Assembly: GCF_048564905.1 (NCBI RefSeq)
Contig: NC_133014.1
Location: forward strand, 16,439,136 to 16,503,135
DNA from: Vicugna pacos
Taxonomy: Eukaryota; Chordata; Mammalia; Artiodactyla; Camelidae
Direction: 5' to 3'
Length of the DNA stretch: 64,000 bases
Positions within the stretch are counted from its first letter, which is position 1, and each line of letters starts with the position of its first letter. Made by a program: the position numbers and the translations under genes. Of this stretch, positions 32,523 to 44,039 are shown piece by piece. A model generated the notes under the pieces. That model had not been told where the DNA came from and ran no database searches. It saw nothing but the letters and a program-made list of their open reading frames with translations.

Positions 32523-33060
32523 TTGCTTTTCAGGCTTTCCTCCGGTCTGTTTTATTCCTGACTAGGTTACAAGCTTTCTCCAGGCAAAAACACATGTGAT
32601 GTTTTTGTCTACGTATCGTGGTAAATACAGCGCTGAAGACTGTAGGTCAAAAAGTGCTTCACTGAAAACAAACCTTTATGTACCATTGGTCAGATAGTCA
32701 ATCCTTCTTGAGTGAAGGAAACAGAATGATTCCTATTAATATATGCCTGGCATAGCCTATTAAATTAGAACCCACTCCTTTCCAGAGTGCTTTTACATTT
32801 TTTGAAGAGTGATGCTTTTCATATTCTTCAGCAAGTAATGAGCTCTACCTCTCACAGAATAAACGCATTAAATCCCCCTCATTTTCGCCTTTAGAAAATA
32901 AATCACTGAGTACATTAACGCTAATGCTTTATAAAGAAGCCCAAGGCTCCTCGGAGAGAAGTCCTCTCCGTGATTATTTTTTTCCTTAGAACTCGGTCAG
33001 GTGTCCAAGAGTCCCTGTTTACAAAGCAGAAGTATCATTTCTGCTTTTCCTTTTGACAGT
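32523..33060. other. No gene or repeat recognised
   Basis: A/T-rich sequence without identifiable repeats. Confidence 0.4.
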
Positions 33061-33061
33061 G

Positions 33062-33215
33062 TAGCAGAGCGATGAGGGCGAGTGGTTTTGGAGCCAGGGA
33101 GACCTGATTCAAACTCTGCTTCTATGAGCGGTGAATGGTGGGCACGTTCCTTAATCTCCTCAAGCCTCAGTCTCCTTGTCAGTCAAGAGCACAGAATTAC
33201 ATAAAGACACTCTCC
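33062..33215 (+). repeat. MIR SINE
   Basis: Sense MIR 5' half: 'ggttttggagccagggagacctgattcaaactctgcttctatgagcggtga', then 'cacgttccttaatctcctcaagcctcagtctccttgtcagt'. Confidence 0.8.
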
Positions 33216-33483
33216 TATACGTGTGTATGTGTTTGTGTTAATGAAATCATGAAGGTAGCCTTTACAAATAGCCCTGGTCAGCATTACTGGTTCTAGCTAA
33301 TCGCAGGTGGGAGTGGACTGAGCTCAGAACTTTGCTTTCTGAGTGAAGAAAGACGAAAATATGACGCAACTTCAGTTCATTAGCTTATGCACTGAAAAGT
33401 GGAGTGAACAGGAAGCCACAAAAAGTACATTATGTTGTCTTCTAAAAAGATTTGTGATTATTGGAAGCATGTCGGAACAGTCC

Positions 33484-34047
33484 CTTGTCCTGTTGCTTGA
33501 TAAAAATGACATCAGGCGTCTCCTTCTAGAAATGGCACTTGTAATAGACGCAGTATAGGTGAAAGCATGAGCGAGCGGCCAAAGGCCTGTTTGGAACTCC
33601 TCCTCCTGAGAAAAGCGGGAACACTAAGGAGCAATAGTAGGGGACACTTTTTGCACGCTTACTCTGTGTGCAGCTAAGGCATTCATTGTTTCCTTTAATT
33701 CCCATAACCCTAAGAGGCTTTGTGAGCCACCGTCAACACAGGAATCTTGAAGGTTGGGGAGATGAAACAATTTGACGAAGGTCACTGTGCCTAATACATA
33801 ACAGCGTTAAGATTTGGACCCAGGCCTTTTTTACTTGAACTCTGAAGCTCTAACCACTATGCTAACCTTCCTTCTCTGAGAAAATAACATAGACTGTCAC
33901 TGAAAGACGCAGTATTATGGGACTGAAGAGCCCCAAGTCTGCGAGAACCCTCCTTGGGCCGCTGTTTTGCTGGGGAGCATTCCGCAGGCTCTCTGCAGCC
34001 AAGATGCACCTGACAGCCGAAGCGGGCAGGAAGTCAGCAGGACGGTG
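33484..34047 (+). repeat. Arm A of an inverted duplication (partner 44311-44906)
   Basis: This segment matches the reverse complement of 44311-44906 across its whole length. Shared blocks include GACATCAGGC plus TCCTTCTAGA, TTTCCTTTAATTC, GGCTTTGTGAGCCA, CTAACCTTCCTTCTCTGA, GACTGTCACTGAAAG and AGTCAGCAGGA, in the same order. It contains an antisense MIR (33640-33870) that occupies the same place and orientation in the partner. It is either an old segmental duplication or two copies of an undescribed repeat. Not protein-coding. Confidence 0.75.
33640..33870 (-). repeat. MIR SINE inside duplication arm A
   Basis: Antisense MIR: 'acgcttactctgtgtgcagctaagg', 'tttcctttaattcccataaccctaagagg', 'gaaggtcactgtgcctaatacataa' and 'cagcgttaagatttggacccaggcc...ctaaccactatgct'. 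Confidence 0.75.
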
Positions 34048-34112
34048 AGGTCTTCGGGTGTGTGTGGAACCTGGGCCAATCATTTCACCATTTTACTCAA
34101 TTGAAAAAAAAA

Positions 34113-34164
34113 GTGTGTGTGCATGTGTGTGTGTGTGTGTGTCTGTGTGTGTGTGTGTGTGTGT
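34113..34164. repeat. (TG)n microsatellite
   Basis: About 52 bp of TG repeats with CA and CT interruptions after an A9 tract. Confidence 0.95.
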
Positions 34165-34680
34165 TTCTCTCCAAGGTTGGAAGGAAGAAGTTGAAATGTT
34201 CTCGATGGTGCTTGAAAAGGCCCCCAGGGAAGTTCGTTTCTGTCTTACTCACTGGCTCTACCTGCCAATCTCTCTTTCTTTCTCATCCAGATTATTGTGG
34301 CCAGAAGGACATGCCCATGGGAACTTCAGCTCCCTTCCCTCTGTGCAGGAGAAGAGAAGGTGTTTGACCGGTTATGTTTGGGCTTTAAGGTTCAGAGGCT
34401 TTGTGGATTACGTGCTCTCTTGATGAGCAGGTGATCTGCTGAGTGGATCCCTTTGCTGAGACTAAGTAGGGGTGTTAGAGGTTAATGTCCTTTCTCACTT
34501 CTTCTGGTAGGACTTGACTACCAAGGGTTTGCCAGCGATGAGGGTTAGTGGAATGCTTGTAACAGACCAGGCCCCATGGGGCCTTCTTGTGACAGACCAC
34601 TCCCCTCACGCCTCTTGTTTGTAGAAAAGCTGTCATCTTCCAGCCACCCCGAGTCACAAAAGACTGGTTTAGGAATAGTG
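34165..34680. other. No gene or repeat recognised
   Basis: Mixed sequence; nothing identified. Confidence 0.4.
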
Positions 34681-35541
34681 ATTGATCATTAATTATTAGG
34701 GAAATGCAAATCAAAACTGTAATGAAGGACCACGTCACACCTGTCAGAATAGCCATCATTTAAAAGTTTACAAATAATAAACGTTGGAGAGGATGTGGAG
34801 AATAGGGAGCCTTCCTACACTGTGGGTGGGAGTGTAGATTGGTGCATCCACTATAGAAAACAGTATGAAGTTTCCGTAGAAAACTAAAAATAGAATTACC
34901 ATATAATCTAGCAATCCCACTCCTGGTCATACATCTGGAGATAACTCTAATTCAAAAAGATACATGCACACCAATGTTCATAGCAGCACTATTTACAGTA
35001 GCCACACATGGAAGCAACCTAAATGTCCATCGACAAGTGGATGGATAAAGATGTGGTATATTATACAATGGAATATTACTCAGCCATAAAAAAGGATGAA
35101 ATAATGCCAGTTGCAGCAAATAGATGGACCTAGAGATTATCGTACTAAGTGAAGTAAGTCAGACAAAGAAAGACAAATATCATATGATATCAGTTATGTG
35201 TGTAATCTTTAAAAAATGATACAAATGAACTTATTTATAAAACAGAATCTAACTCATAGATGTAGAAAACAAACTTTTATGGTTACCAAAGGGGAAAGAG
35301 GGTGGAGAAGGGATAAAATAGGACTTTGGGATTGGCAGATACAAACTACTATACATAAAATAGATAAACAAGGTCTTACTGTATATCACAGGGAACTATA
35401 TTCAATATCTTGTAATAAACATAATGAAAAAGAATATATATATATATACACACATGAATATATAAACATACACACACACATATATACACCAGAAACTAAC
35501 ACAACATTGTAAATGAACTATACTTTAATTAAAAAAAAAAG
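34681..35541 (+). repeat. LINE-1 3' end with poly-A, 5'-truncated
   Basis: It opens in ORF2 at 'attattagggaaatgcaaatcaaaact' and carries 'actcctggtcatacatctggag' (LLG-Y motif), 'aatggaatattactcagccataaa' (MEYYSAIK) and the ORF2 end. The artiodactyl L1 3' UTR follows ('tcacagggaactatattcaatatcttg', then a TA/CA repeat at 35432-35480) and a terminal A10. A possible imperfect target duplication is GAATAGTGATTG (about 34671) against GAATTAATGATTG (35541). Relatively well preserved, so one of the younger L1 copies here; the frame is not intact. Confidence 0.92.
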
Positions 35542-37579
35542 AATTAATGATTGTGAGGATGTGAACGGGGAGACAAAAGTCACAGTTGGGCCAGGAGTGC
35601 TGGTAACGACTCACACAGTGAATGAGCCATGGCGCAGTCACCGAGTCTTCAGCCCCTCCCTGAAATAAATAGACAGCAGTTTCTGACGCAGACCTCCTGA
35701 GCTGTTTCACAGATGCTGAAATGCCCACTGAATGGAATAAGTCGACTACACGACGACTGTGAGCAGGTAGACTCCAGACTGTCTGGAGGGCTGATAACGC
35801 TACCCCCCGTGACACTGCCCTGTGATGTAGCTAACGACCCGTCAGAGGACTGTGCACGAGTTGATCACATCCCTGCAGCGCCTCTTCCTCACCTTGCCTT
35901 TTAAAGTGCTCCCCTTACCCATCAGGGAGCTCAGGAGCTTTGAGCACTGGCTGCCCCAGACCCCTTGCTTGGCACCCCGCAGTAAAAGGTGCCCTTTCCT
36001 CCACCACAGCCCATCGCCAGCAGATCAGCTTTACTGTGCACGGGCCAGAGGACCCAAGTTGGATTCGGTAACAGTCTCAGTGCTAAAGCTATGACAGTCC
36101 CCCACGTTACCTTCTTTGGTTCATCAGTGTGAATGTGACATTTCCCCCCTTTAGCTACTGACTAGTACAAACCTGTCTCCCCTTGCTTGTCAACTTCTGA
36201 GAAGCCGCATGCGGTTTCACTAGAATGAAAAGCCTTCGATGATGCTTGATGGGACGTGTCCACCTTCCTTTCAGTCCTCTTTCCCACGTGCAGAATCTAA
36301 GAGTTCTTCTCGATTACATTTTCCACGTCTCGTATCCCATTCTTCTAGCCGCGTGACGGCTCTCTTGGAACACAGGCACGGGAAATCATGCCTTTCCCTT
36401 CCGACTTCAGGTTGCTTGTGTCAGTCATGCCCTCACTAAGACGATTGCGGACGATCGTTTCTTCTGCCTTCGTTTTGCTTTTTGCTGCCCCCGTTGATGA
36501 AGCCAGATCTATTTCCATGGCTGCCTTCTTCAAACCTACTGTGCTTTGTATGAATTCTCTTTTCATTTCATTCCGTTTCTTACTTGGTTATTGTCCCTGA
36601 GATTGTACAGGGCTTCTAACCCTTTCTTTTTCTTACAAGGGGCCTTCTTGGCGTGACAATGATGATGATTTAGCTTATTGCTGCCTGCTTCCTTAAGTTA
36701 ATTGTTTTTATCTGTATCCCTTCCTCTTTCCTCACTGGTAACTCCATGGCTGGCCTCCTTTATCCTTTATTGTCTTTGCCTCTTTTTAGCATTCCCCCGA
36801 AACATTTCGATGACCAGGGTTACGGCAGGTGTAAGTTAAATGAGTTCAGGTAGCTAGCTTTGCCTTCCTTTCCACTTGTACAAAGTGCTTTGGTTTATTC
36901 TTAATTATAAAATGCAGAGGACCACTGTGAAAGTTTCATAAAGTATTCTGATTATTTTGAAAATTCCAGTATATAAATATGCATAAAGAAAATAAGTATC
37001 AGTAATCGTCTCTCAGAATGAACAATAATCTGCTGAATTAGAGGTTACTACGTACTCTGAGACTGGCAAGTGGTAAGCACTTAATACATTTTTGTAGTTA
37101 ATACTATTATTGCTAGTAAACAGCAATGATAAAAGTTGATTTTTGAAAACCTTTATACATATTTTAAATGTTTTTATGTCAGCAAATGAGAGATAATCTT
37201 TATTTTCATGACGCATCTTTCCCTAATAATCATCTGACAGTCTAATCGCAAAGTTCATGGTTTTCATAGAAAGAATGTCCTATATGACTATTTTCCATGT
37301 TCAGTAGTTTTGGAATTTTTTCAGTAATGATAATGACTTTGCTTAATTATTCAAACTAATGTCTCACTCTCTTTATGCTAGCTGCCAAAATTTGCAAGAA
37401 CTCTGGCCAGATAGAGTAATTATTGTAATTTCAAATTTTAATAACTTTTTAAAAATACAGGACAATATAAATGGATACTTTACATGGCATCACGCTTTCT
37501 ATAAGCAAAATTCTAACTTCAAAGGCTAATATGTTCAGGATCCAGCTGCCAAGATTCTTTCCTTATACCTTAGAAATAA
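35542..37579. other. No gene or repeat recognised
   Basis: A minus-strand frame at 36345-36566 and its surroundings look superficially protein-like (Lys/Glu/Ser-rich) but match no family I know. The rest is A/T-rich without a recognisable repeat. Confidence 0.4.
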
Positions 37580-37786
37580 TTCTTTTCTGTAAGAAGCCAG
37601 ATAGTAAATATTTTTGGCTTTGTGGGTATGTGGTCCCTGTCACAACTGCTCAGCTCCGCTGTGTGGTGTGAAAGCAGACACAGACAATACACACACTCTG
37701 AACTTGGTTGTGTTCCAATAAAACTTTATTTACAAGAGCAAGCTGTGGGCCAGATTTCTTCTGCAAGCAGTAGTTTATCAGCCTAG
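37580..37786 (+). mobile_element. hAT-type non-autonomous fossil (MER58/MER33-like)
   Basis: 'ttctgtaagaagccagatagtaaatatttttggctttgtgggtatgtggtccctgtcacaactgctcagctc', then 'gttgtgttccaataaaactttatttacaagagcaagctgtgggccagattt' and 'gtagtttatcagcc', follow a well-known hAT MITE consensus nearly end to end. No transposase is encoded. A second copy in opposite orientation is at 51252. The family name is tentative. Confidence 0.8.
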
Positions 37787-38524
37787 AGGATCCTGTCACC
37801 GTCATGATTTTGTTCAATTACAGGAAGTATTTACTGAGCAATTCTTTGTATTGTGTTACTGTGCTTTACATTATAAACTTGCATCTTCAGATCTATATTA
37901 AGTATTATTATTTGTATCCTCTTTTTATTATTAAGGAGACTACAGCTCTGGCCTAAGGTGACAGCGGACGCAGACTGCCCTTTGAGCTAGCCTTCCAAAC
38001 CAAGTCAGTTTCTCCCCAGGCCAAGTGGACCTTGTTCCATGCTGCTACAAAATGCTCTAGTCCCTCATTACTAAGATGACTACTCGCAGAACCTGTTACC
38101 ACGTCCAGGGGGATGTGAATGCTCCAGTGATTTAACGTGTGAAGGACTGATGTTCTCACTAAGTTAGAACTTCGGTAGTTGTACCTTGTGAAAGAGTGGG
38201 GTTTTCTCCTGTTGTCTTGAAAGTACGTCATGGAAGCTGCGACCCAGACTGATAGACAATCCAGTCTCTCTCTCTCTGCAGTTTATAAAGTGTCTCTAAG
38301 TATGAACATAATGAAAACATTTTCATTTATTGTTTAAATTATTTTCTGGGTTTTGAAAACATCGGACTTAAGGTATCCTCAAAAAAGCTACAATGAAACA
38401 GAATTGGTAGCACACCTGGATCCAATTTAAAAATAGGGAAAGTGTTCACAGATCAAAGATAGCTAAATTTAGTTCACATAAAATTAGTCTTAGGAAACGA
38501 TTGGTCTTCTGGAGTTAATGGAAG
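37787..38524. other. No gene or repeat recognised
   Basis: A/T-rich sequence, nothing identified. Confidence 0.4.
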
Positions 38525-38720
38525 GCAGTGCGCAGAATTTCGAGTTATTTTGATCTCTGCCTCGGCCACCTACTAGCCCATGGACAGGGGCGACATTCTT
38601 AGCCGGCCTCCGACTCGATATCCTCAGGCATAAAATAAGGCTAATGACAACCACCTTACAGGATTATGGTGAGGATGAAATGTAAGACGTGTTACACTGC
38701 AGAGAAACTGTGCGGATGCT
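38525..38720 (+). repeat. MIR SINE
   Basis: Sense MIR: 'ttttgatctctgcctcggccacctactagcccatgg', 'cattcttagccggcctccgac', 'ctcaggcataaaataaggctaatgacaaccaccttacaggattatggtgaggatgaaatg'. Confidence 0.8.
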
Positions 38721-39479
38721 TATGTAACCGAGACGTCCCTAAATCGTCCAGCCTTGCTGGGATTGCCCTGTCTTGTGAAAATAAAATGGCCCAAATCTCG
38801 CCTTACGTAAGAAGGGCCACTCACTTTTATCTTCGTGTTACTATGGTTTATTTTCTGTTGCTGTGTTGGTGCTGTTGTTTTGCGAAGGCTTCTGTTGCTC
38901 TTAGTTACTTTTTGCTCTCTGTCATTTCCCATTTGTGCATGTGTGTGTGTGTTTATGGTTTTCGTATTGACTATCCCATACCTCTTGCTACTGTTTCCTT
39001 TTCTTTGTTTCATATCATCCTAGGTGGAAACAGAGTGCAAGTCGTGTGCATCACTGAAGAGACAAGGGCTCCAGGTGCAGCTCTCACTTTATCTCCATCT
39101 CATCCACCAGCTTCTAAACTCCCCCAAGTCCGTTCCTGGTGTTTTCCAAAGAAGAGCAATTCAGCTCACCCTTGCTCTCTTCTTGCACAGCACGCCCAGC
39201 GCTGGCCTCAGTTTCTGCATCCAGAACAGCTACCTGTTTTCCCACTATGAGGTACCTTTCCTAGAGAGGAATTTCCATTCTCCAAGCAGGCAAAAGGAAG
39301 TGCAGTCACAAAGATACCCACCTGTCTGTGATTTTATGTTAATGCAGTTTTAGGAGAGTAATTTTTTTTTGGTCTGTGGCTTTTGTTTAGCAATAATTGA
39401 AATTAAATAAGACTACCATAAACTTTCCGTTAGCTAGAACTTTACTCACTTGCCTTTTCAAATAGATTTACGCATTGTA
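38721..39479. other. No supported gene; cryptic exon-like segment
   Basis: The longest frame of the window (194 codons, 38666-39250) starts inside a MIR and matches nothing known. A strong polypyrimidine tract and AG (TTTCATATCATCCTAG, ending 39023) is followed about 225 bp later by a weak donor-like GAG|GTACCT (39249). It could be a transcript exon but nothing shows that it is used. Confidence 0.3.
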
Positions 39480-40050
39480 TTTTTAGACCTTGGTCTCATT
39501 GAAGTGTGACTCACATAAAGAATAGTAAACAGAACAATAAATGTACAGGTCATTAAATGATACAGAAATAAACTCCCTTGAACACATCATCCAAGTCAAG
39601 AAACAGACACTGGCATCGATGCAGAAGACTTGCCTGTAACCCGTCTCAAGCACACCGCATTACATCCACACAAAAGACGGCCACTGTCCAAACTTCCAGC
39701 ACTGCAGTTTTGCCTGTTTTGCAATTTTCAGTAAGTGGGACCATATAGTATGGGGTTGTTTTATATCTGATGTCTTTTTCGTAGTACTGTGTTTGAGAGA
39801 TTCACTCATATTGTTGTATGTAGCTCTAATTCATGAATTTTAATTGCTACATATAATTTTATTGCCCGAATACACCACTATTTCTCTCTGAACTGTGAAT
39901 GCATGTCTAAGTTGTTCTCAGTATTTTGGCTGTTACGAATATGCTGCTATGAACAGCATACCTATTATTCATATATATTCGGGAATGGATGTTCGCAGTC
40001 TTACATCATATGTTAGCAGAACTCTAGTAAAAATTGACACTTTTTTCTTA
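39480..40050 (-). repeat. Old L1 3' end, antisense
   Basis: Antisense L1M-type 3' UTR ('tcattgaagtgtgactcacataaagaatagtaaacag', 'aacacatcatccaagtcaagaaacag') runs into the antisense ORF2 end ('ttttggctgttacgaatatgctgctatgaacag'). The order and content match mid-aged L1 elements. Diverged; ends approximate. Confidence 0.75.
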
Positions 40051-40771
40051 ATCATTTACCCAAAGTTCTTTCCTCTCTGAAGACCAAAGCTTCGATATTC
40101 TGCCTTTGTGATTTTGGCTTTATCGCTCTCATGTTCAATTACCAGCGTTCAATTCTGCCTTCTCCTGCTAAGAACTGACAGCTCTCAATGACACAGCTCA
40201 GCTGGGTAACATTCCATGAAGCCGTGGTATCCAGAGCAACTTGCCTTTGCTAAATGAGTGCATTTCACTTGTTTGGACGACTCTGTCATTTCACTTTCTA
40301 AAGCTTGCTCCATTGGAAATGGACACCCATTGTCCTCTTCCATGAATTTGAAATTTTCATCCTATTGTATACCCTTCTGTTTAAAGAGAATGTGCAAAAT
40401 TGCACTCAAGCTTTGTCCTGCATCTTGCTTCCCTGCAGCTAGTAAAGAAAAACCCATCCCCTGCATGGCGCATGCAGTTGTGAAGAAGGTGGTTAGGGAG
40501 ACGGCAGCACGTGGCTGTAGTCATAAGCAGGGCGTGTGATTTAGAGAGTCCATACTAGAGGGAACCACGGGGAGTCAGTTGCCATCTATCTGCCTCGTAC
40601 ACATTTTAATTACACCACTAACTTTGGCATGGCGGTGTCACCTAACCCTCTGCTAAGACACATTCTGTATAAAATTAAAATTGTTCTCCTAGGAGGAGCG
40701 ATATGCATGGTGAGATGCAGACACAAACACAGCCCTTATTTATTTGAAAGCAACTACTGAAATAAGATGAT

Positions 40772-40808
<37 letters not shown>

Positions 40809-41237
40809 CATACTGTATTTTTAGAATAGCCAACAAAATTACCATGACTTTTATTATCAAGAAAATTATGAAATAATCCAGGCCATTTCACAAGTCAAAT
40901 ACAAGAAAACAAATCTTCATAGAATTTCCGTGTGAAAATTACCTTCCCTGTCTTCAGCTTATTCTTCTTGGAAAACAATTTCAAATTCAATATGGCAACT
41001 TTTTCGAAAGGCTAGTTCAAAAACTGGAAAAAATGCTTAGTTGAGATGGGAAAAGTGTTAGCTTATGCAATTCGGTCAGAGTAGGACCCACTGTTGAGAT
41101 AATATTCAAGGAAAAGACTTGGAGGAAGCAGGGCAGATGGCCACCAGGCTGTCTGTGAGGACGGAGCTTAAGGCAGAAGAAAATGGAAAAAGTCGTATAG
41201 AAAATTGTGTTCCACTAATTCCAGAAACAACAAGAAA
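40051..41237. other. No gene; one microsatellite
   Basis: Contains the (AC)n/(TA)n array at 40771-40812. The remainder has no repeat or coding frame I recognise. Confidence 0.4.
40771..40812. repeat. (AC)n(TA)n compound microsatellite
   Basis: About 26 bp of AC repeats followed directly by TA repeats. Confidence 0.95.
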
Positions 41238-41895
41238 TGTCAGAGCAGGCAGACAGCTAGATGTGAGCAGAGACAGGGGGAATGTCGACCAAATGGCAGG
41301 ACCTGGGCAGAAAGGAGGGGCACAGGCCAAATGCAGGAAACTGCACATCGTGTGAGCCCCAGGGGTCCCTGGGCAGAGAAAGAAAAGCAGGAACCTCTGG
41401 GCTGATAAGGGGTCACACCTTTTTGGGTGATGAGTGGCCTGGAGACCAACAAAGAAAGGTGAGAAAAGGCAGGAATCTCCAGTGCTCGAATGTGACCTTT
41501 TGCTCACTATGCCCTCATTTCAATAAAATTAGCCTTGCTGATCAGAAGAACTCATCATGCACCAACGCCATCACACTTCGAATCCAGACTAAATAAGGAC
41601 AAAAATCCCTCCTCCCTTGGGAAGGTGGCGTTGGGATCAAAATCAGGGAATATGACCCCAAACCCTTCCCTCCCCAGTGAATATTCTGCCCATTCATTTT
41701 TACACCCTCTGTGACTAACTTGCCAAAGAAACTCAGGGCAGCCGCTCCCCTGAGCCTGCCTGCTCCCCCCTTGAGAGTGTGCTGTCCATCCCTTAATAAA
41801 TCCCCACTTCACTTTCTTAACCACTGTGTCTTGTCTCTGAATTCTTTCTGGGGCGGGACGAGAACCTGGAGCACCAGCTGCGCCCACCGGCAACA
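41238..41895 (+). mobile_element. Fossil LTR, same family as 27122 (copy B)
   Basis: Starts TGTCAGAGCAGGCAGACAG and runs uninterrupted to GGCAACA. Shared blocks with copy A include GACCTGGGCAGAAAGGAGGG, GCAGGAACCTCTGGGCTGAT, 'gtgaccttttgctcac' and the AATAAA-bearing CCCTTAATAAATCCCCACTT. The length of 658 bp and TG...CA ends suggest a near-complete LTR; the exact 3' edge and target duplication are unsure. No internal retroviral region is visible on either side, so it is read as a solo, degraded fossil. Class I assignment is inference. Confidence 0.7.
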
Positions 41896-41959
41896 GAAGG
41901 GCAAAGAGCCCAAGGAAGTGTATGATGGGCGATGACATCAAGAGATTCAGTGGGGTTGT

Positions 41960-42260
41960 CACACCTTCAGATTGTTTTCTGGAGTCACTGGGAGATTTTA
42001 AAGACAATGAATGATCTCACTGATGTTTAAAAGGATCACTCTGGTTGCGTGTGAAGGATGGATTCGGGGGGTGGCAAGTAGTGGCTGGCCGTGGGGGTGT
42101 GAAAGGAGGTCTGAGAGTCTAGACTAGAGGTGATGATAGTGGCTTTGATGGAATTGGTATAACCCGAATAGAACACACCCAAGGACTAAATGGAATACGG
42201 AGGATGTGATTTGCAGATGGAGCGGCAGACAGCATCGTTATGACTGAGAGCTCTAGCTTG
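41960..42260 (+). repeat. Ancient interspersed repeat, 3' part of the 2340 family
   Basis: 'gagattttaaagacaatgaatgatctcactgatgtttaaaaggatcactctggttgcgtgtgaagg', 'gaggtgatgatagtggctttgatgg' match the known continuation '...aaaaggatcactctggctgctgtgtgg...gagatgatggtggcttggac'. Family not named. Confidence 0.6.
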
Positions 42261-44039
42261 GTGGACACGTGTGTGGGGAGAGCCCAACTTCTAGGCAGCC
42301 TAGCTCCCTGCACACTGACTGGTCTAGTACACGGCGTAAACTCCCAGAGGAACGTTTGAATCTTGGTAGAAAATCATGTACCTGTGTTGCTGCCTCTCAG
42401 GCTCAGGGAAACGGGGGAAACCAAATGGCCTGCAGGACAAGCCCTTGGTAGAAGAATTTATCAAATGAGGCTAGAGGCCAGGTATGTGTTTGACTTAAAA
42501 AAATGCTTTTTCCCTGCCTCTGGAAATCAAGAGAATGGAAGAGGCAGTCCATTGTAACATAAAATGAAAGCGGGAGTGTGTCTTTCATCATTGTTCTAAG
42601 TAACTTACACAGTTTTTACCTCCAATTCCTGCACCTCTGGGCTCTTCTGGCTTAGCGTCTGGGTTCCTAAAAAGAGAAGATTTTCATTAGAGGATGCAGG
42701 AGTGATTCAGCTGAATTAGCGGATGGTGATCGTCATCTGAGTTCTTGGGTTTCTTTGCCTACCTGATGAACACGGACAAAGGGAGTTGGGAATGGTAACT
42801 GGCATGGTTAAATGAGCCTGGTTATCAGCAGGCAGAAAGCAGTGAAGCCACACAACGAAGTGAAGAAACAGCGCGTCCTGAGCCTGGGGGCTCCCCTGGG
42901 GAGGCTTTCCAGTTTCCTTTTGTCCAGGGAGCAACGGGAATGGAAAATTACTTCAAATGCAGACAGAACCCCAAAAGGTTCGGGCCCCCTCAGAAATGAA
43001 GTTCTGATCAGTTCACGTGATGGGAGTGGTTAATTTTCTCGCCAAAGCCAAGCTCTCCTTTGCCCTGGATGCATGATCGTGCAACTAGAGACATCGTTTC
43101 CCAGCTCTCATGCTTTACCAACGTGCTGTGGGTGAGAGCGATGTCTTTATTTCCATGTTACGTGCTTAAAAAGAAATCCTGTGCCTCGAGTGTCCCTCAT
43201 TTTCCTCTGCCAACCAGAGAGGAGCAGTGGCCGGAGCATCTTGGAAGCCACACGTTGCCAGACGCGCATCATGAATGAACACCTTGTAGTATTTGTAAAA
43301 GGCAGATAGAGTTTGGTATCTTTAAGCCATTGGCTTACTGTTGGCTTTTTTTGGTTACAGAAGCCGAACCTTCCCCTTACTGACACAACTCTTCAGGCCG
43401 AGAACCCTGACAAGCGTAGGGCCGAGGAAACGCAGACGGCCGCAGACAGAAGAAGCGAGCCACAGTGTTAACGACTGTGGTCTTGCGGAAAGAAATATCC
43501 GTGTTTTCTTCCTTTCTGTACGATGGACACATGTGTACATTTTCGCTAATAGTTCTGTTTTGCTCTCATTTCCCCAACTAATTCACACAGCACGCGCTGC
43601 CGGCATTAGGTTCAAAGTCTGCAAAGTGGAAGAGGAAGCTAAGACGAGAGGAGGTGGCAGACGGAGAAACGGCTGTCCTTCAGAGATGCAGACTTAGGCT
43701 TGGATATAAGAGCTGATGAGATCTGACTTTTTCTTCTTTCCTGAAGAAAATTCATCCCTTTCCTTTTAATATGAGGTATCTAACTTATCCCAAAGATGAT
43801 CAATTTGTGCTTTGGTAGTTGATGTTATTACGAATTTTTTAAAGCATGGCTGAAGTGCTGTATTAAAAAAAAAGTATGGGTGGATTTGGGGCACCCACAG
43901 GATACACTGCAATGGAATGTTTGGCCTAGGGGAGCAGACCCAGGAAGGATGGGGTTAGACGCATGAGCTCTATATTTGGGAAAACGCGTGTGGAGGAATG
44001 GAGCAATGCTGAAAGAAGCTGGAGAAAACCTTCAACCCA
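42261..44039. other. No gene or repeat recognised
   Basis: A frame of 118 codons at 43341-43697 is preceded by an acceptor-like TTTTTTTGGTTACAG (43361), but it has no recognisable content. No repeat family identified. Confidence 0.4.

Noticed and set aside
36345-36566. Lys/Glu/Ser-rich minus-strand frame that looks protein-like
   Set aside because: No known family is recognisable, frame context on both sides has stops, and no poly-A tail or target duplication supports a processed pseudogene.
38666-39250. Longest open frame, 194 codons, plus strand
   Set aside because: It begins inside a MIR, includes low-complexity Cys/Leu runs from a TG-rich stretch, and resembles no protein family.
28387-41237. 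A full provirus between the two matching LTRs
   Set aside because: The 13 kb between them carries MaLR, MIR and L1 elements and no retroviral gene remnants that I can see; independent solo LTRs are more likely.
27111-41507. Similar antisense open frames at 27111-27389 and 41106-41507, suggesting a duplicated gene
   Set aside because: The similarity is fully explained by the two copies of the same fossil LTR; the frames lie antisense inside them.
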